64,000 nt of DNA from Chaenocephalus aceratus. Taxonomy: Eukaryota; Chordata; Actinopteri; Perciformes; Channichthyidae. The notes under the pieces were generated by a model. It was not told where the DNA came from, did no database searches, and saw nothing but the letters and a program-made list of their open reading frames with translations. The stretch covers positions 2,078,009 through 2,142,008 of the forward strand of contig CM043791.1 of the NCBI GenBank assembly GCA_023974075.1. Reading direction: 5' to 3'. Position numbers and translations under genes: made by a program. Below are positions 49,101 through 55,907 of the stretch, one piece after another. How positions within the stretch are numbered: the first letter of the stretch is position 1; each line of letters opens with the position of its first letter.

Positions 49101-51433
49101 CACATGTTGACTCTCAATAACGACACTGCTTGTTTCTGCAAAAGATAAATAATATTGAATAGAATGTTTATTGCATTCTCTCTTAATGCTTTTGAATGAT
49201 ATATGTTGTGGTTATTAAATGATGTGTGTTATGTCACTTTAACACACCGTGCTGTCCACAGGGACATCCTGCACAAACCCAGCATTCCTTTAAGTAGCAA
49301 GCTACTGGCAACAGTGAGCGCAAGGTGGGTGACCTTCAGAGAACCTGATGTCAAACTAAATGGTTTCCAGCTAACAGCTGATCATCCCGCCTACACTTTG
49401 TCCTCCTCGTATATCCCACTGTATTTTTGTGAAAATATTATTCTCAGTGAAGAGCAACTTACCTTTTTGCTCGCCATTAGACAAGGCGACTGTTCCGATG
49501 TCGTGGATCAGCGTGATGTGGAACACAGCTTTCATGGCTGGCTCGTCAAAACAGGGGAAAGCCTTCCTGGCGTCTGTGGGCTGCATCTGAGTTGTGGCAA
49601 CAACCCTGCCGACAAATGATTAGGTTAGTTATTAGCAATAGTATTAAGTTGAACCTAACATCTTTAATTTAAACTTAATATTCTTTCTTTCAACTAACCT
49701 AATACAGTTTGTGAAATCTGTTGACATAATACATTTAATTAAAGTCAACGGTTCAGTTGTTGTACGTGTGTGTAAGGCGAAGAAATGTATTGCATGCAAA
49801 CGTATTTGTAACATTCAATGTTTGTCATTGCAGGCTTGTTAATGTTCACACTTTAGCTAGGTATTGTCTCAAAGCACGTCATCGGACACTACATAGACGT
49901 ACTTTTTCACTCCGTCCTCGTAGTACTCGCTCCTGTAGAAGCCCCCCAGATCGTCAGCCAGCTCTCCGGTAAATTTAGTGTGGAGTTGGTACATGTGGTC
50001 CTTAACCAGTTTACCATCGAGCTGAAGGACCAGGTACTGAGTCTCAATCTGGAGGAAGGAAGACTTGATGGAGGGGGCTTTGACCCCGCTGTCGACTGAG
50101 GTGAGGTGAGCTGACTCGGTGTAGTTCAGCTTATTGGAGTGAATAAGAATCAGGTCTGTGTCCTCAACGCATTTGAACTCCACTGTGGTCTCACCTGAAA
50201 CAACATGAAGTAACTTAAAGGTCTCCTATTATGCCATGTTTAGGCATATATTATGGGTCTCAGATATATACAAATATTTAAAAAACATGTCTATGATGTG
50301 TTTTTCTCAAACATATTTATGTATAAAAGACATCAAAAAGTGCATTTTGCATGATAGGTCCCCTTTAAACTGTGATCAGCACTTTCCAACCCAATAGCTC
50401 AAAAATGAAGGTTTTCTGACAGATTGTGGCAGTTACAAATCTGCATCCGAGCTTTAAATCAGGGGTGTCCAAACTGGGGACAGGGGCCATACTGAGGCCT
50501 GTGGTCCATTTTTAATTGGCCCTCAGCAAATTCTAAAAGTATAGTGGAATATGGCCCACACATGAAACTCGTGCTTGTCTTATATTGTACTTCTTATATG
50601 TAAACATATATTACACAGTATAGTATGTATGTGTTAATAAGCCACATTTTTAAATAAATTCAGTTAATTAAAGTAAAAAACTCTTTCAAACAAATCTTGG
50701 TTGAAAGCCCAATAACTTATTGACGTAACCAGCTTGAAATATACCCTTCATATCTCCCCTTATTATAATCACTCTGAGGCTTCTGTTTTAAGGGACGAGC
50801 TGCAACACTTTTTCGAGAAAATAAATGAAACTCTGTTAATGGAGAGCTGTGATGTAGGTTATTTTTTTTCTTAATGCATTTTCAATTATCAAAAATAATT
50901 AACCTACATTTGAATAATTTCGTTTTGAGTTTTTTTCTGTTTGTGGCCCTCAGTGGAAACATTGTTGGACACCCCTACTTAAAATGATGATTATTTAAAT
51001 ATGTTTTAATTTTTAATGTTCTATAATGATCCCCCAATATAAATGTTTTGTTATCTTAAAGACCTTAAAGCGTAGAATTATCAAACAATTTACAGACCAA
51101 ATTCTTAAATAGTAAAAGGCATTGTGTGTCATGTGCTGCAGAGAGCCTCACCAGTGAAGATGTAGAGTCCAGTGGAGTCAGGCAGCAGCCGTGGCCACAA
51201 GTGACGTTGTACTGCTGCGGCAACAGGCTCTTGGGCAGCCGATACTTGTCCCAAGGCTCATTGGACGGGGCAACAGTCGTGGCAGGGGGTTTAGTTGGTG
51301 TTCCTCCATCCTGATTCTTTGCCTTTTCTTGTGAGTAGACAACAGACAGAGCTATGATGGTGGCCACTGCTCCTGCCCCGAGGATGATACACCCTACCCC
51401 AAGAGGTTTACTTAGAAAGAAACCTTTCCCCAT
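19988..51433 (-). CDS. anpep: Aminopeptidase N (alanyl aminopeptidase, M1 zinc peptidase), 21 exons
   Basis: This enzyme removes N-terminal neutral residues from peptides at the cell surface (gut, kidney brush border). Exons on the minus strand, in order: 51152-51433, 49903-50194, 49463-49605, 48999-49135, 47443-47569, 46615-46769, 45530-45643, 45288-45431, 45049-45114, 37957-38022, 37663-37838, 33735-33814, 32779-32915, 32609-32664, 31803-31949, 31617-31708, 26804-26912, 26515-26682, 25770-25910, 22059-22140, 19988-20158. The sum gives about 961 residues, the usual family length. It is recognised from the cytoplasmic tail and anchor, GAMEN, HELAH, WLNEGFA, ISYSK and many conserved blocks. 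All introns are GT-AG except one GC-AG. Phases agree at every junction but exon 17/18. Single-base breaks occur in exons 1 and 15 and at exon 17/18, with no other disruption, so the gene is probably functional and the breaks need checking. Resemblance is to ANPEP rather than other M1 members. Confidence 0.93.
20434..21377. mobile_element. Nonautonomous hAT element with BED zinc-finger relic (944 bp)
   Basis: Ends are TAGGGGTGTAACGGT and its reverse complement. An exact 8-bp duplication GTCTGTAC flanks it (20426-20433 and 21378-21385). On the minus strand 20726-21089 retains pieces of a BED-type zinc finger, including [14 protein letters not shown], as found at the N-terminus of hAT transposases. 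The catalytic core is missing. It lies in anpep intron 20. Confidence 0.9.
22406..23894. mobile_element. Nonautonomous hAT element (1489 bp)
   Basis: Ends are CAGTGGCGTAA and TTACGCCACTG, with an exact 8-bp duplication GGTCAGAC (22398-22405 and 23895-23902). The interior near 22560-22680 matches 60480-60600 inside another hAT element, so the two share ancestry or exchanged sequence. No transposase was recognised. It lies in anpep intron 19. Confidence 0.9.
24436..25734. mobile_element. hAT-type element (1299 bp) next to anpep exon 19
   Basis: Ends are CAG...CTG with short imperfect inverted similarity (GTTAC blocks). An exact 8-bp duplication GGTGTCAG flanks it (24428-24435 and 25735-25742). 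It ends 35 bases from exon 19. A LINE tail fragment is nested inside. Confidence 0.8.
24486..24745 (-). mobile_element. 3' end of a Rex1-like LINE
   Basis: On the minus strand this reads GAATTTCACCTCGGGGATTA then AATAAAGG and TTATC repeats, the 3' end of Rex1-type fish LINEs. It is nested in the hAT-type element and lacks coding sequence. Confidence 0.6.
25770..25910 (-). CDS. anpep: anpep exon 19
   Basis: It reads [40 protein letters not shown] and WTYIFN, with clean splice sites (CTCAG acceptor, GA|GTGAGG donor). Confidence 0.93.
   Translation of the reverse strand: MPGVHSEFYTDQKAGCHLHHCLHRQQCGGSESGVGLCPSSMDIHLQ
25976..26474 (+). repeat. AGTACTTGAGTA-rich MITE-like repeat, copy 1
   Basis: It starts CAGAGGTGGGAGAAG and contains AAAAGTACCAGAGTGTTACA and AAGTACAGCACTTAAGTAAA-type text near its right end. 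About 300 bp (26100-26390) match 58672-58990 closely. The right end runs into a C homopolymer. It lies in anpep intron 18. Confidence 0.75.
26475..26489. repeat. C15 homopolymer
   Basis: Fifteen C in a row, read as G15 in the anpep transcript strand. It lies 25 bases beyond the donor of exon 18. G runs near donors can affect splicing. Confidence 0.95.
26515..26912 (-). CDS. anpep: anpep exons 17 and 18, junction one base out of phase
   Basis: Exon 17 (26804-26912) reads [18 protein letters not shown] and ends KP with donor CCG|GTAAGT. Exon 18 (26515-26682) reads [18 protein letters not shown] and [15 protein letters not shown]. With the only good acceptor (TTAAG|GATCC) exon 18 begins with an extra G before the Ile codon, so the join is one base too long. 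Donor CC|GTAAGT or acceptor leaving ATCC would be in frame. Confidence 0.87.
27107..28740 (+). mobile_element. hAT element with decayed transposase C-terminus (1634 bp)
   Basis: Ends are CAGGGGTCTCCAAC and GTTGGAGACCCCTG, with an exact 8-bp duplication ATCTAGAC (27099-27106 and 28741-28748). On the plus strand near 28220-28320, text reading [20 protein letters not shown] resembles the hAT dimerisation domain. The rest is eroded. It lies in anpep intron 16. Confidence 0.9.
28749..29100. repeat. GC-rich minisatellite (GGTCTCTGCAGCCCGG-type units)
   Basis: Units of about 16 bases (GGTCTCTGCAGCCCGG) alternate with 10-base units (GGGTCTCTGA), with five or more of the short units in tandem near 28960-29010. 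It touches the right target duplication of the hAT element. Open frames on the minus strand (Arg-Asp-Pro rich) are repeat artefacts. Confidence 0.9.
29217..29240. repeat. TTG microsatellite
   Basis: Eight tandem TTG triplets. Confidence 0.9.
29580..29745 (+). mobile_element. L2-type LINE 3' fragment with ATT tail
   Basis: It reads [15 protein letters not shown], the C-terminal end of L2-like ORF2, then a short 3' UTR and an ATT-repeat tail (about 29708-29742). It is a severely 5'-truncated copy. Confidence 0.65.
30368..31497. mobile_element. hAT element (1130 bp) carrying a segment shared with 61.6-62.0 kb
   Basis: Ends are TAGGGATG and CATCCCTA, with an exact 8-bp duplication GTTAAGGT (30360-30367 and 31498-31505). 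ATCGATA-type palindromes cluster at both ends. About 350 bp inside (30770-31130) match the region near 61620-61970 in opposite orientation. No transposase was recognised. It lies in anpep intron 16. Confidence 0.88.
31617..31708 (-). CDS. anpep: anpep exon 16
   Basis: It reads [20 protein letters not shown] and [11 protein letters not shown]. The donor CA|GTGAGT completes Gln with exon 17. Confidence 0.92.
31803..31949 (-). CDS. anpep: anpep exon 15, with a one-base frame break
   Basis: The exon reads [40 protein letters not shown] and RSEV, then loses frame: 147 bases where phase needs 148. In the family the next residues are YGPM. One missing T in the run at 31817-31818 (AA on the plus strand) would give that reading and join exon 16 in phase. 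Confidence 0.88.
31950..32608. other. anpep intron 14, no recognised repeat
   Basis: I see no protein-like frame or transposon ends in this stretch, only AT-rich intron sequence. Confidence 0.4.
32609..33814 (-). CDS. anpep: anpep exons 12, 13 and 14
   Basis: Exon 12 (33735-33814) reads [20 protein letters not shown]. Exon 13 (32779-32915) reads [20 protein letters not shown] and ends at AGT|GTATGT. Exon 14 (32609-32664) reads [19 protein letters not shown], the start of the C-terminal helical domain. Phases agree throughout. The 819-base intron between exons 12 and 13 shows no recognised repeat. Confidence 0.92.
33836..34040 (-). mobile_element. tRNA-derived SINE with L2-type tail
   Basis: On the minus strand the head reads GTGTGGCGCAGTGGATAGAG (A box) and later GGTTCAAACCC (B box), a polymerase III promoter. 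The 3' part reads GTAAGTCGCTTTGGATAAAA then GCGTCT, and the end is TTACATT-like. The same tail ends the LINE at 38446-42000. SINEs with such a tail borrow the LINE enzyme. It lies in anpep intron 11. Confidence 0.8.
34960..35785 (+). mobile_element. hAT element with BED zinc-finger fragment (826 bp)
   Basis: Ends are CAGTGGTTCCCAAAC and GTTTGGGAACCACTA, with an exact 8-bp duplication CTCTAGAG (34952-34959 and 35786-35793). The plus-strand frame near 35265-35370 reads [15 protein letters not shown] and [14 protein letters not shown], a C-x2-C...H-x4-H BED finger of hAT transposases. The catalytic part is gone. It lies in anpep intron 11. Confidence 0.92.
35835..37560. repeat. Dispersed repeat with internal direct copies
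   Basis: Blocks of about 115 bp near 36075-36190 and 36845-36960 are nearly the same (CTGGACACGTCGTTAGCTCA then CATGGAACACGATGATGTCA). Another block recurs at 36325-36400 and 37365-37440 (CAAATATTCTGCTGCTTTT). Text such as CAAACTTCACATGTGTGCTA and GAAGACATCTAC recurs in the repeat at 43560-44935, so both belong to one family. No coding content. Confidence 0.6.
37663..37838 (-). CDS. anpep: anpep exon 11
   Basis: It reads [37 protein letters not shown] and [11 protein letters not shown], the conserved core of the third (beta) domain. The donor is AA|GTGAGT, completed to Asn by exon 12. Confidence 0.93.
37957..38022 (-). CDS. anpep: anpep exon 10, with GC donor
   Basis: It reads [20 protein letters not shown], then QM. 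To stay in phase with exon 11 the exon must end at ATG and the intron must begin GCATGT. This looks like a GT donor with a T to C change, making a GC-AG intron. No GT at this position keeps the frame. Confidence 0.85.
40024..40339. mobile_element. 316-bp MITE with 3-bp TSD (Harbinger-like) inside the L2 LINE
   Basis: Inverted ends CGGCCCGTCCACACAGCGGC match for over 30 bp. A 3-bp duplication TGA (40021-40023, 40340-40342) flanks it, and excision restores LINE text. A 3-bp duplication fits PIF/Harbinger MITEs; no coding content. Confidence 0.8.
40672..40742. repeat. Short tandem duplication in LINE linker
   Basis: The block GGGGCTTTGGGGGGGTCCAA then GAGGG occurs twice in a row, giving a repeated Pro-rich stretch in the LINE frame. 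Confidence 0.75.
42032..42100 (+). repeat. Tandem duplication upstream of the LINE
   Basis: GACTCCCGCAGGACTCCAAT then GTCTTTGTC occurs twice, about 42 bases apart, in the presumed 5' UTR side of the minus-strand LINE. Confidence 0.7.
42267..43199. mobile_element. hAT element (933 bp) with GAAGC-rich ends
   Basis: Ends are TAGTGATG and CATCTCTA, with an exact 8-bp duplication CTACTGAG (42259-42266 and 43200-43207). It has many GAAGCTT and AAGCCT motifs, and a tRNA-like stretch on the minus strand near 42715-42775 (TGGCTCAGCTGGA, GGTTCAACGAC). No transposase. It lies in anpep intron 9. Confidence 0.9.
43560..44935 (+). repeat. Dispersed repeat with four TAGCGCCCCCT motifs
   Basis: The motif TAGCGCCCCCT occurs near 43611, 44012, 44251 and 44535 in spaced, partly similar subunits with CAAAACTTCACACGTTTG and GAAGACATCTATAGG. 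It ends GCTGCTTGCAGCTTTAAT. This resembles a common fish interspersed repeat of uncertain class. Confidence 0.6.
45049..45114 (-). CDS. anpep: anpep exon 9
   Basis: This 22-codon exon reads [20 protein letters not shown], phase 0 at both sides. The next intron (38023-45048) is the largest and repeat-filled. Confidence 0.92.
45288..45643 (-). CDS. anpep: anpep exons 7 and 8: third zinc ligand and catalytic Tyr
   Basis: Exon 7 (45530-45643) reads [20 protein letters not shown], with the Glu of WLNEGFA as the third zinc ligand. Exon 8 (45288-45431) reads [20 protein letters not shown] and [11 protein letters not shown], whose Tyr stabilises the transition state. The acceptor of exon 8 is taken at TAATAG, 4 bases before an alternative AG, because only this choice keeps phase. 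Confidence 0.92.
45831..46523. repeat. AGTACTTGAGTA-rich MITE-like repeat, copy 2
   Basis: The left end is CAGTGGTGGGAAGAAG and the right end, reversed, is GGCGGTGAAAGAAGTATTCA. Interior has TTACAAGTAAAGGTCATTCA. It is related to the copies at 25976 and 58572. A clean target duplication was not found. It lies in anpep intron 6. Confidence 0.6.
46615..46769 (-). CDS. anpep: anpep exon 6: GAMEN and HExxH catalytic motifs
   Basis: [20 protein letters not shown] contains the exopeptidase GAMEN motif (46726-46740), which binds the substrate N-terminus. [12 protein letters not shown] contains the zinc-binding HExxH (46618-46632), with both His ligands and the catalytic Glu. The last codon is ATG (Met), whereas most M1 family members have Gln there (HELAHQ) before WFGN. 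Confidence 0.93.
47443..47569 (-). CDS. anpep: anpep exon 5
   Basis: It reads [20 protein letters not shown] and [11 protein letters not shown], the family segment leading to the GAMEN motif. The acceptor is GTTTAG and the donor G|GTGAGT; the split Asp codon is completed by exon 6. Confidence 0.93.
47636..47770. repeat. CT-rich microsatellite (TCTC/CTAT)
   Basis: Long run of TCTCTC with CTAT interruptions, in anpep intron 4. Confidence 0.95.
48073..48189. repeat. 19-bp minisatellite made of a transposon end
   Basis: Six tandem units of CACTCTTACCCCCTAAACG start at 48073, 48092, 48111, 48130, 48149 and 48168. Each contains TTA plus CCCCCTAAACGCAC, the target site and terminus of the element that begins at 48176. 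Confidence 0.9.
48176..48927. mobile_element. Harbinger-like element (about 752 bp) with TTA duplication
   Basis: Inverted ends are CCCCCTAAACGCACCAGG and its near reverse complement at 48910-48927. The similarity continues through AGCGTCTGCGC. TTA (48173-48175 and 48928-48930) flanks it, as for PIF/Harbinger. The left arm holds 11-bp GCGCCACGCTG and 13-bp TGCGACCTCCTCC tandem repeats (48194-48290). No transposase. It lies 71 bases from the donor of anpep exon 4. Confidence 0.8.
48999..49605 (-). CDS. anpep: anpep exons 3 and 4: end of N-domain
   Basis: Exon 3 (49463-49605) reads [20 protein letters not shown] and [14 protein letters not shown], the strongly conserved segment that positions the peptide N-terminus. 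Exon 4 (48999-49135) reads [19 protein letters not shown]. Both have clean acceptors and GTAAGT donors. The 327-base intron between them has no recognised repeat. Confidence 0.92.
49903..50194 (-). CDS. anpep: anpep exon 2: N-terminal beta domain
   Basis: It reads [27 protein letters not shown], then [15 protein letters not shown], all conserved in the first domain. An acceptor TTTCAG lies just 19 bases from a TTAA-flanked MITE. The donor is AA|GTACGTC; the phase joins exon 3 as a Lys codon. Confidence 0.92.
50219..50364. mobile_element. 146-bp MITE flanked by TTAA
   Basis: Ends are AGGTCTCCTATTATGC and GCATGATAGGTCCCCT, imperfect inverted repeats. TTAA flanks both sides (50215-50218 and 50365-50368). 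TTAA targets fit piggyBac or Kolobok. It sits in anpep intron 1, next to the exon 2 acceptor. Confidence 0.8.
50460..50977. mobile_element. Nonautonomous hAT element (518 bp)
   Basis: Ends are CAGGGGTGTCCAAAC and GTTGGACACCCCTA. Flanks are CTTTAAAT (50452-50459) and CTTAAAAT (50978-50985), 8 bp with one mismatch. GGCCCTCAG occurs near both ends. It lies in anpep intron 1. Confidence 0.8.
51152..51433 (-). CDS. anpep: anpep exon 1: cytoplasmic tail, membrane anchor, stalk
   Basis: The chosen start ATG gives [14 protein letters not shown], close to the family start, then a hydrophobic signal-anchor (residues about 12-33, [20 protein letters not shown]), a Thr/Pro-rich stalk, and the first beta domain ([15 protein letters not shown]). 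After NVT the frame slips. One T is missing from a run (AA on the plus strand at 51199-51200). With one more T the exon would read on into [17 protein letters not shown] and join exon 2 in phase. The donor is ACTG|GTGAGG. Confidence 0.9.
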
Positions 51434-53818
51434 GTTGTGTGCCTGTGTTGGAGCCCCACAGTCAGACAGTGCATGGAGGCTGGAAGGTGAACGTCTTTGT
51501 GGCCAAGCATCTCCCCTCCCATTCTTCCAGCAGGTGATACATTAACAGTGCCATTGTAAATGCTGACCTCACCTGGTGAAGCGCTGGCTCCGTCAGGACT
51601 CTTCACACTGAAACTACCATTTGTTACAATAATTTAACTTTTTGAACATGAAAGAAATAAAACCAAGGTTTGGAAAAGTTCATCAGAGGAAGTTTAGTTT
51701 TCTAAAAATATTCAGTTTTGAGGAAGCTCTGCCATTGCATCCAAAAAGCACACTGAGATGTTCAGCGTTTATCAGACTTAGACGCTTGAAAGAAAACTGT
51801 TGCTTTTATTGATGTATCAGTTATTTTTCTTTTAAGATAAAAAAAATCCATTAAAACATTTTTTAAAGAGTTCAGTATCCACCTTTTAAAAACCTTTTCC
51901 TAATTTAATTTAAATGCTTTGAGGTAAATGATCAATAATAATTGTCGATCCCTTTATTTTCCGTAATCTTCAAGTAATATATCCCGTGTTCCAGTTAGAC
52001 TCTAGAGGCAGTTTTCCATAATCCTACCATTTTATGAATGCCATTTCATGGTCATAAAGCTGTAAACTCAGTCCTTATGAACAGCTGTGAACGATGACAT
52101 CCATTTGCAGCCCTTAGCCTTTCCAGTTACTGCAGATCTCTATCTCTGAGCGCTTACACAGCGTAGGGCCTGGAAAATAACTGCCTTCAAATGTCAAAAT
52201 CTGACTTGATAAAGAGTTTTGATATCAAGTTCAAAGTTTAAGATGACACTCTTACAGTTTACAGTTATGATGATGATTTGCCCTGACTTCGTCAGATATC
52301 CGTTTATGTCTCTTTACACCCTCATATGGCTGTTGGGTTTACTCAACAACCACCACAGTTCTCCTGAAAAGAAGACACACTCTCCCATGTGCCTGTTGTA
52401 TAGTATGCATTCAATCAAAACGTGTCTCATTATTCAGTACATTCATACAGAAACAGATTAATAAATATGAATGGATGAATTACTTTCTGAGAACGGGTCA
52501 ATAGTAACAACAAGTCCCAGAGAAGAATCTGCTCTGCCCGTCAGCTCGATTAAGCTTTGTCGTCTCTTTCAGCTCAATGTGTTGGTTCTCCTGCCAAACA
52601 GCAAGTACACAGCATAAAAGACAAGCGGGGGAACTTGGTGGAGCAAAGGTGGCTAAAGAGACAACTATTTCCTCAGGAGTTAATGGAGAATTGTGCAAGG
52701 TGGTGAGATAAACAACACTCAATCATTGCCATGCTCTGTGTCTGCTATAAAGAGAAAACTGTTTGACAAACATGTTCACCAAATCCACCGTATGACTATG
52801 AAAGGTCATTGATGTGATTGAGACCTGTTCCACTTCCACCAATTAGCTAAATAATAGTTGAAAAAAGATTGTATGCAGACTGAAAGGTGGCATAACAGTA
52901 AAACATTGTGGAGATGAAACAAATGGAACTTCATATTACTTTGCTTAATTAGATGAACCCCCGTTAATTTGCAGGTAACAGTAAGACCTTCAGACTATTC
53001 TTAACTAGATATTCACATATCCAAACCTACACTGTATATATGTAAACACCTTTTTTACATATTACTTGTTTTTACACTTTTTCACTTCACTATTATTTAA
53101 TTATGATTACCTTGGTGTGAATTAATATCTGTCCTATCCTGTGTTTCACCCTTGTCGCTGTAAACCACCTGCATTTCTCTACAGGGAGCCATTCAGCATT
53201 ATTATTAAAGTATTTATTAATTATTGTTGTAAACCAGTGCTCAACTTCTCTTACACCCACTTCTCTTACTTTTTTACAATACATTTACAGTGATATAAGC
53301 ATGATAATATAGTCTTTGTGTCCCGGTATAGAAAATAAAGGCAGCCACACACACACTTTCTTTCTGTATCGAGACACCTTTTTGTGCATTATTGCTAACT
53401 GATATTAACAGCTTAAATATAATAGTAATGGTGGAGTATGGTTTACACCACTTATCACACTTCTTTAACTATTACAATCTCTTATAAACAGTTTTTATTT
53501 AGTTTGTTAATTCCAAAGTGTTTCCAAAAAGTCACGTTGACTCCCTGTAGTAGTTTGACCTCTTCATGTTCCTTATATGGAGTAACAGATTGTCTACTTC
53601 CTTTACCTTGAAGGGTTGTAAAAGTAAAAGCCCCAGATATTATATGGCTTTTGTTGTAGCGACATGGAACACACTGGGGTCGACACAAGTTCATTGTTCT
53701 TTTCAGGAGCATTAAAATACATGTACTGACATGTGCAGCATTTGTACGATTTTGAAGAAATGTGGAAATGTAAATAAATAAATAAAGCTAAGAATGTAGT
53801 GATAGAGATAAGGTCATT
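51434..53818. other. Upstream flank of anpep, no recognised gene
   Basis: This should hold the 5' UTR and promoter. I see no clear TATA box or first noncoding exon that can be defended. AT-rich sequence with short open frames of no recognisable family. Confidence 0.4.
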
Positions 53819-54498
53819 GTTTTAACAACCCTCTCTTCAGTCTGCGTACAAATGACACGACTTTACACATTGGAAAATGTGTGCAATAGATACGCTAAAG
53901 TCCGATTTTGCGTGCCTATCATACGTCAACTATTCCCATTGAGTTCTGACTCCGAGTTTTGCGTGCATATGAGACGCAAATGGATACGGTCGGGTCTGAG
54001 AAGACCGGAAGCTGTGTGGTCCATAAAACATGTTATTACTCAATATCAAGCCACGATTATTGATTTTATTTTAAATCGTATAATGTCGGACTTTTTTTGC
54101 CGTCCGGAAGAAAATAAATGGGCCTCAGAGCCTCAGAATACTGAAATCTGTATTTTTTTAAAATCTTTTTTTCCTTCGAATTTGTTATCCTTTCTAAATA
54201 ACACACTGTTATTTACTCAACAATAACACACAATTATCCTTGTTTTTATTTATTCGTTTAATTCTATAATATTGGGCTTTTTAGCCGTCCGTCAGGAACT
54301 GATTTTCAAAATAAAGTCACCGGATGTTGTGCCAGCCGCAATGCACGCTGGGATATGGTGTTTCCCCAACCCAGTCTCACAAAAAAACGTGTAATAACTA
54401 CGTTGGTCCACAATGTAGGACGTAGTATTTCTAGAAAAACGCCTCTGAAATTGTAAGATCCTGTTACGAACTCAGACACTTAGGATGTAGGACCCAAT

Positions 54499-54800
54499 TG
54501 CTAGTGATGGCAGTTTGACACTGAAGCTTCGAACGGAGCTTCAACCCTGGACTTCCTATTCCATAGAAGCAGTGCTTCGAAGCTTGCTTCAAATCACGTG
54601 ACATGTGACGTCCGAACCAGCAACTGCTTCAAGTCACGTGACATGTGACGTCCGAACCAGCAACTGCTTCATTTCCTGAATGAATCACTTGACTGGTTCA
54701 CGGTCCATTCACGCGATTCAATGCACACGTCTCGATTCTGACAGGTGACAGGTTGAAACAGTTTCAAACTTGAGCGCTTCAACACTTTATAACAGCTCTA
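54499..54800 (+). repeat. GAAGCTTCGAA-rich repeat related to the hAT at 42267
   Basis: It starts CTAGTGATGGCAG like the element at 42267 and carries GAAGCTTCGAACGGAGCTTC and a duplicated block CACGTGACATGTGACGTCCG. A right end was not defined. Confidence 0.5.
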
Positions 54801-55002
54801 AACAATGCGCAATGTGTGGGTTGTTGTTGCTGTTGAGTTGTTGTTGGCATTGCATTTGAATTGGATCATTATAGAGCAAGCCAGGAAGAAAGATAGGTCG
54901 TTATGGCCCGTGAAACACTTCGAAATGTGGAGAAGCTGTGAACAAAAAGAAAATGAGTAATATAAAATTAAAAACACTTCAATGGTCTAAGGAATAGATA
55001 GC

Positions 55003-55072
55003 CCAGTGGATAGAGCCGGTGGCCAGGGTGCGGCGATGTGCTCCGCGCAGCTGGTTCAAAGCCCGGAATAGT
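55003..55072 (+). other. tRNA-like promoter sequence
   Basis: TAGCCCAGTGGATAGAGCCG resembles a polymerase III A box region, and GGTTCAAAGCCCGG a B box. It does not fold convincingly as a tRNA and is probably a SINE head or part of the surrounding element. Confidence 0.4.
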
Positions 55073-55907
55073 TAAACTTTTAATCATTGCTTTTCAACTT
55101 TAATACTTTAATAACTGATAAAAGGCCCTCTCAGCCCCAAAAAATGTCCAGCACTCTCTAGTCTCTTCTCAATAACCCAATACACACAATTATCAATCTT
55201 TGTACACAGTTTAATACTGGCAACTTCTTATTATGGGAAATACGAAAACGTCTTTTAAAACTACAACTCCCAGTAGAGACGTGCCATATATAGAGAACAT
55301 GTTGCGAAACACAATAGCCAGCATGTGTAGTTCTGGGGACGGGGTGGGGGAGGGGGGTACGGGGTGGACCCGTTCAAATCCAGTTTTGGACAGTCTGCCA
55401 TGGTTCCATCCCATTTCAAAGTGCTGTTCGACGCTCTGCGTAACCCTCGGAGCACACTCAAACATCCAATCACCGAGCTTGAGGACTATCACGGGGTTTG
55501 TCAAGCGAAGCGGAGAGAATACTTACTTCCGGGTGTAATATTCTCTAAAGCAAATGAGCTGCTCCGACCCTCGGTCCTGACGGACTCCAACTTGTGTTTA
55601 TTAATCAAACAACTAAATAAACACAAGGATAATTATGTGTTATTGTTGAGTAAATGGAGAATTGCACAGGGGATTTTGTTAAACTAATACGTTTGCGCTG
55701 TGTACCAACACTATACATTGATGGGGAAGGGGGTATCAATAAAGATAACACCATTAAACAGTTACACAACATAACAGAAATAATATCGATAGCAGCATCC
55801 CTAGCAACCACCTTGGTAACTATGAAAACGTTGTATAGACACAATTTCCTGAAGTAATCTTCATAATAACTAGCAAACTAAAGATCATGTACATCCACTG
55901 CACACAT

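Noticed and set aside
51625..51650. Possible HNF1-like site upstream of anpep (GTTAAATTATTG on the minus strand)
   Set aside because: It matches only part of the HNF1 consensus; too weak to call without binding data.
55003..55072. tRNA gene
   Set aside because: A and B box-like text is present but a cloverleaf could not be drawn; more likely a SINE head.
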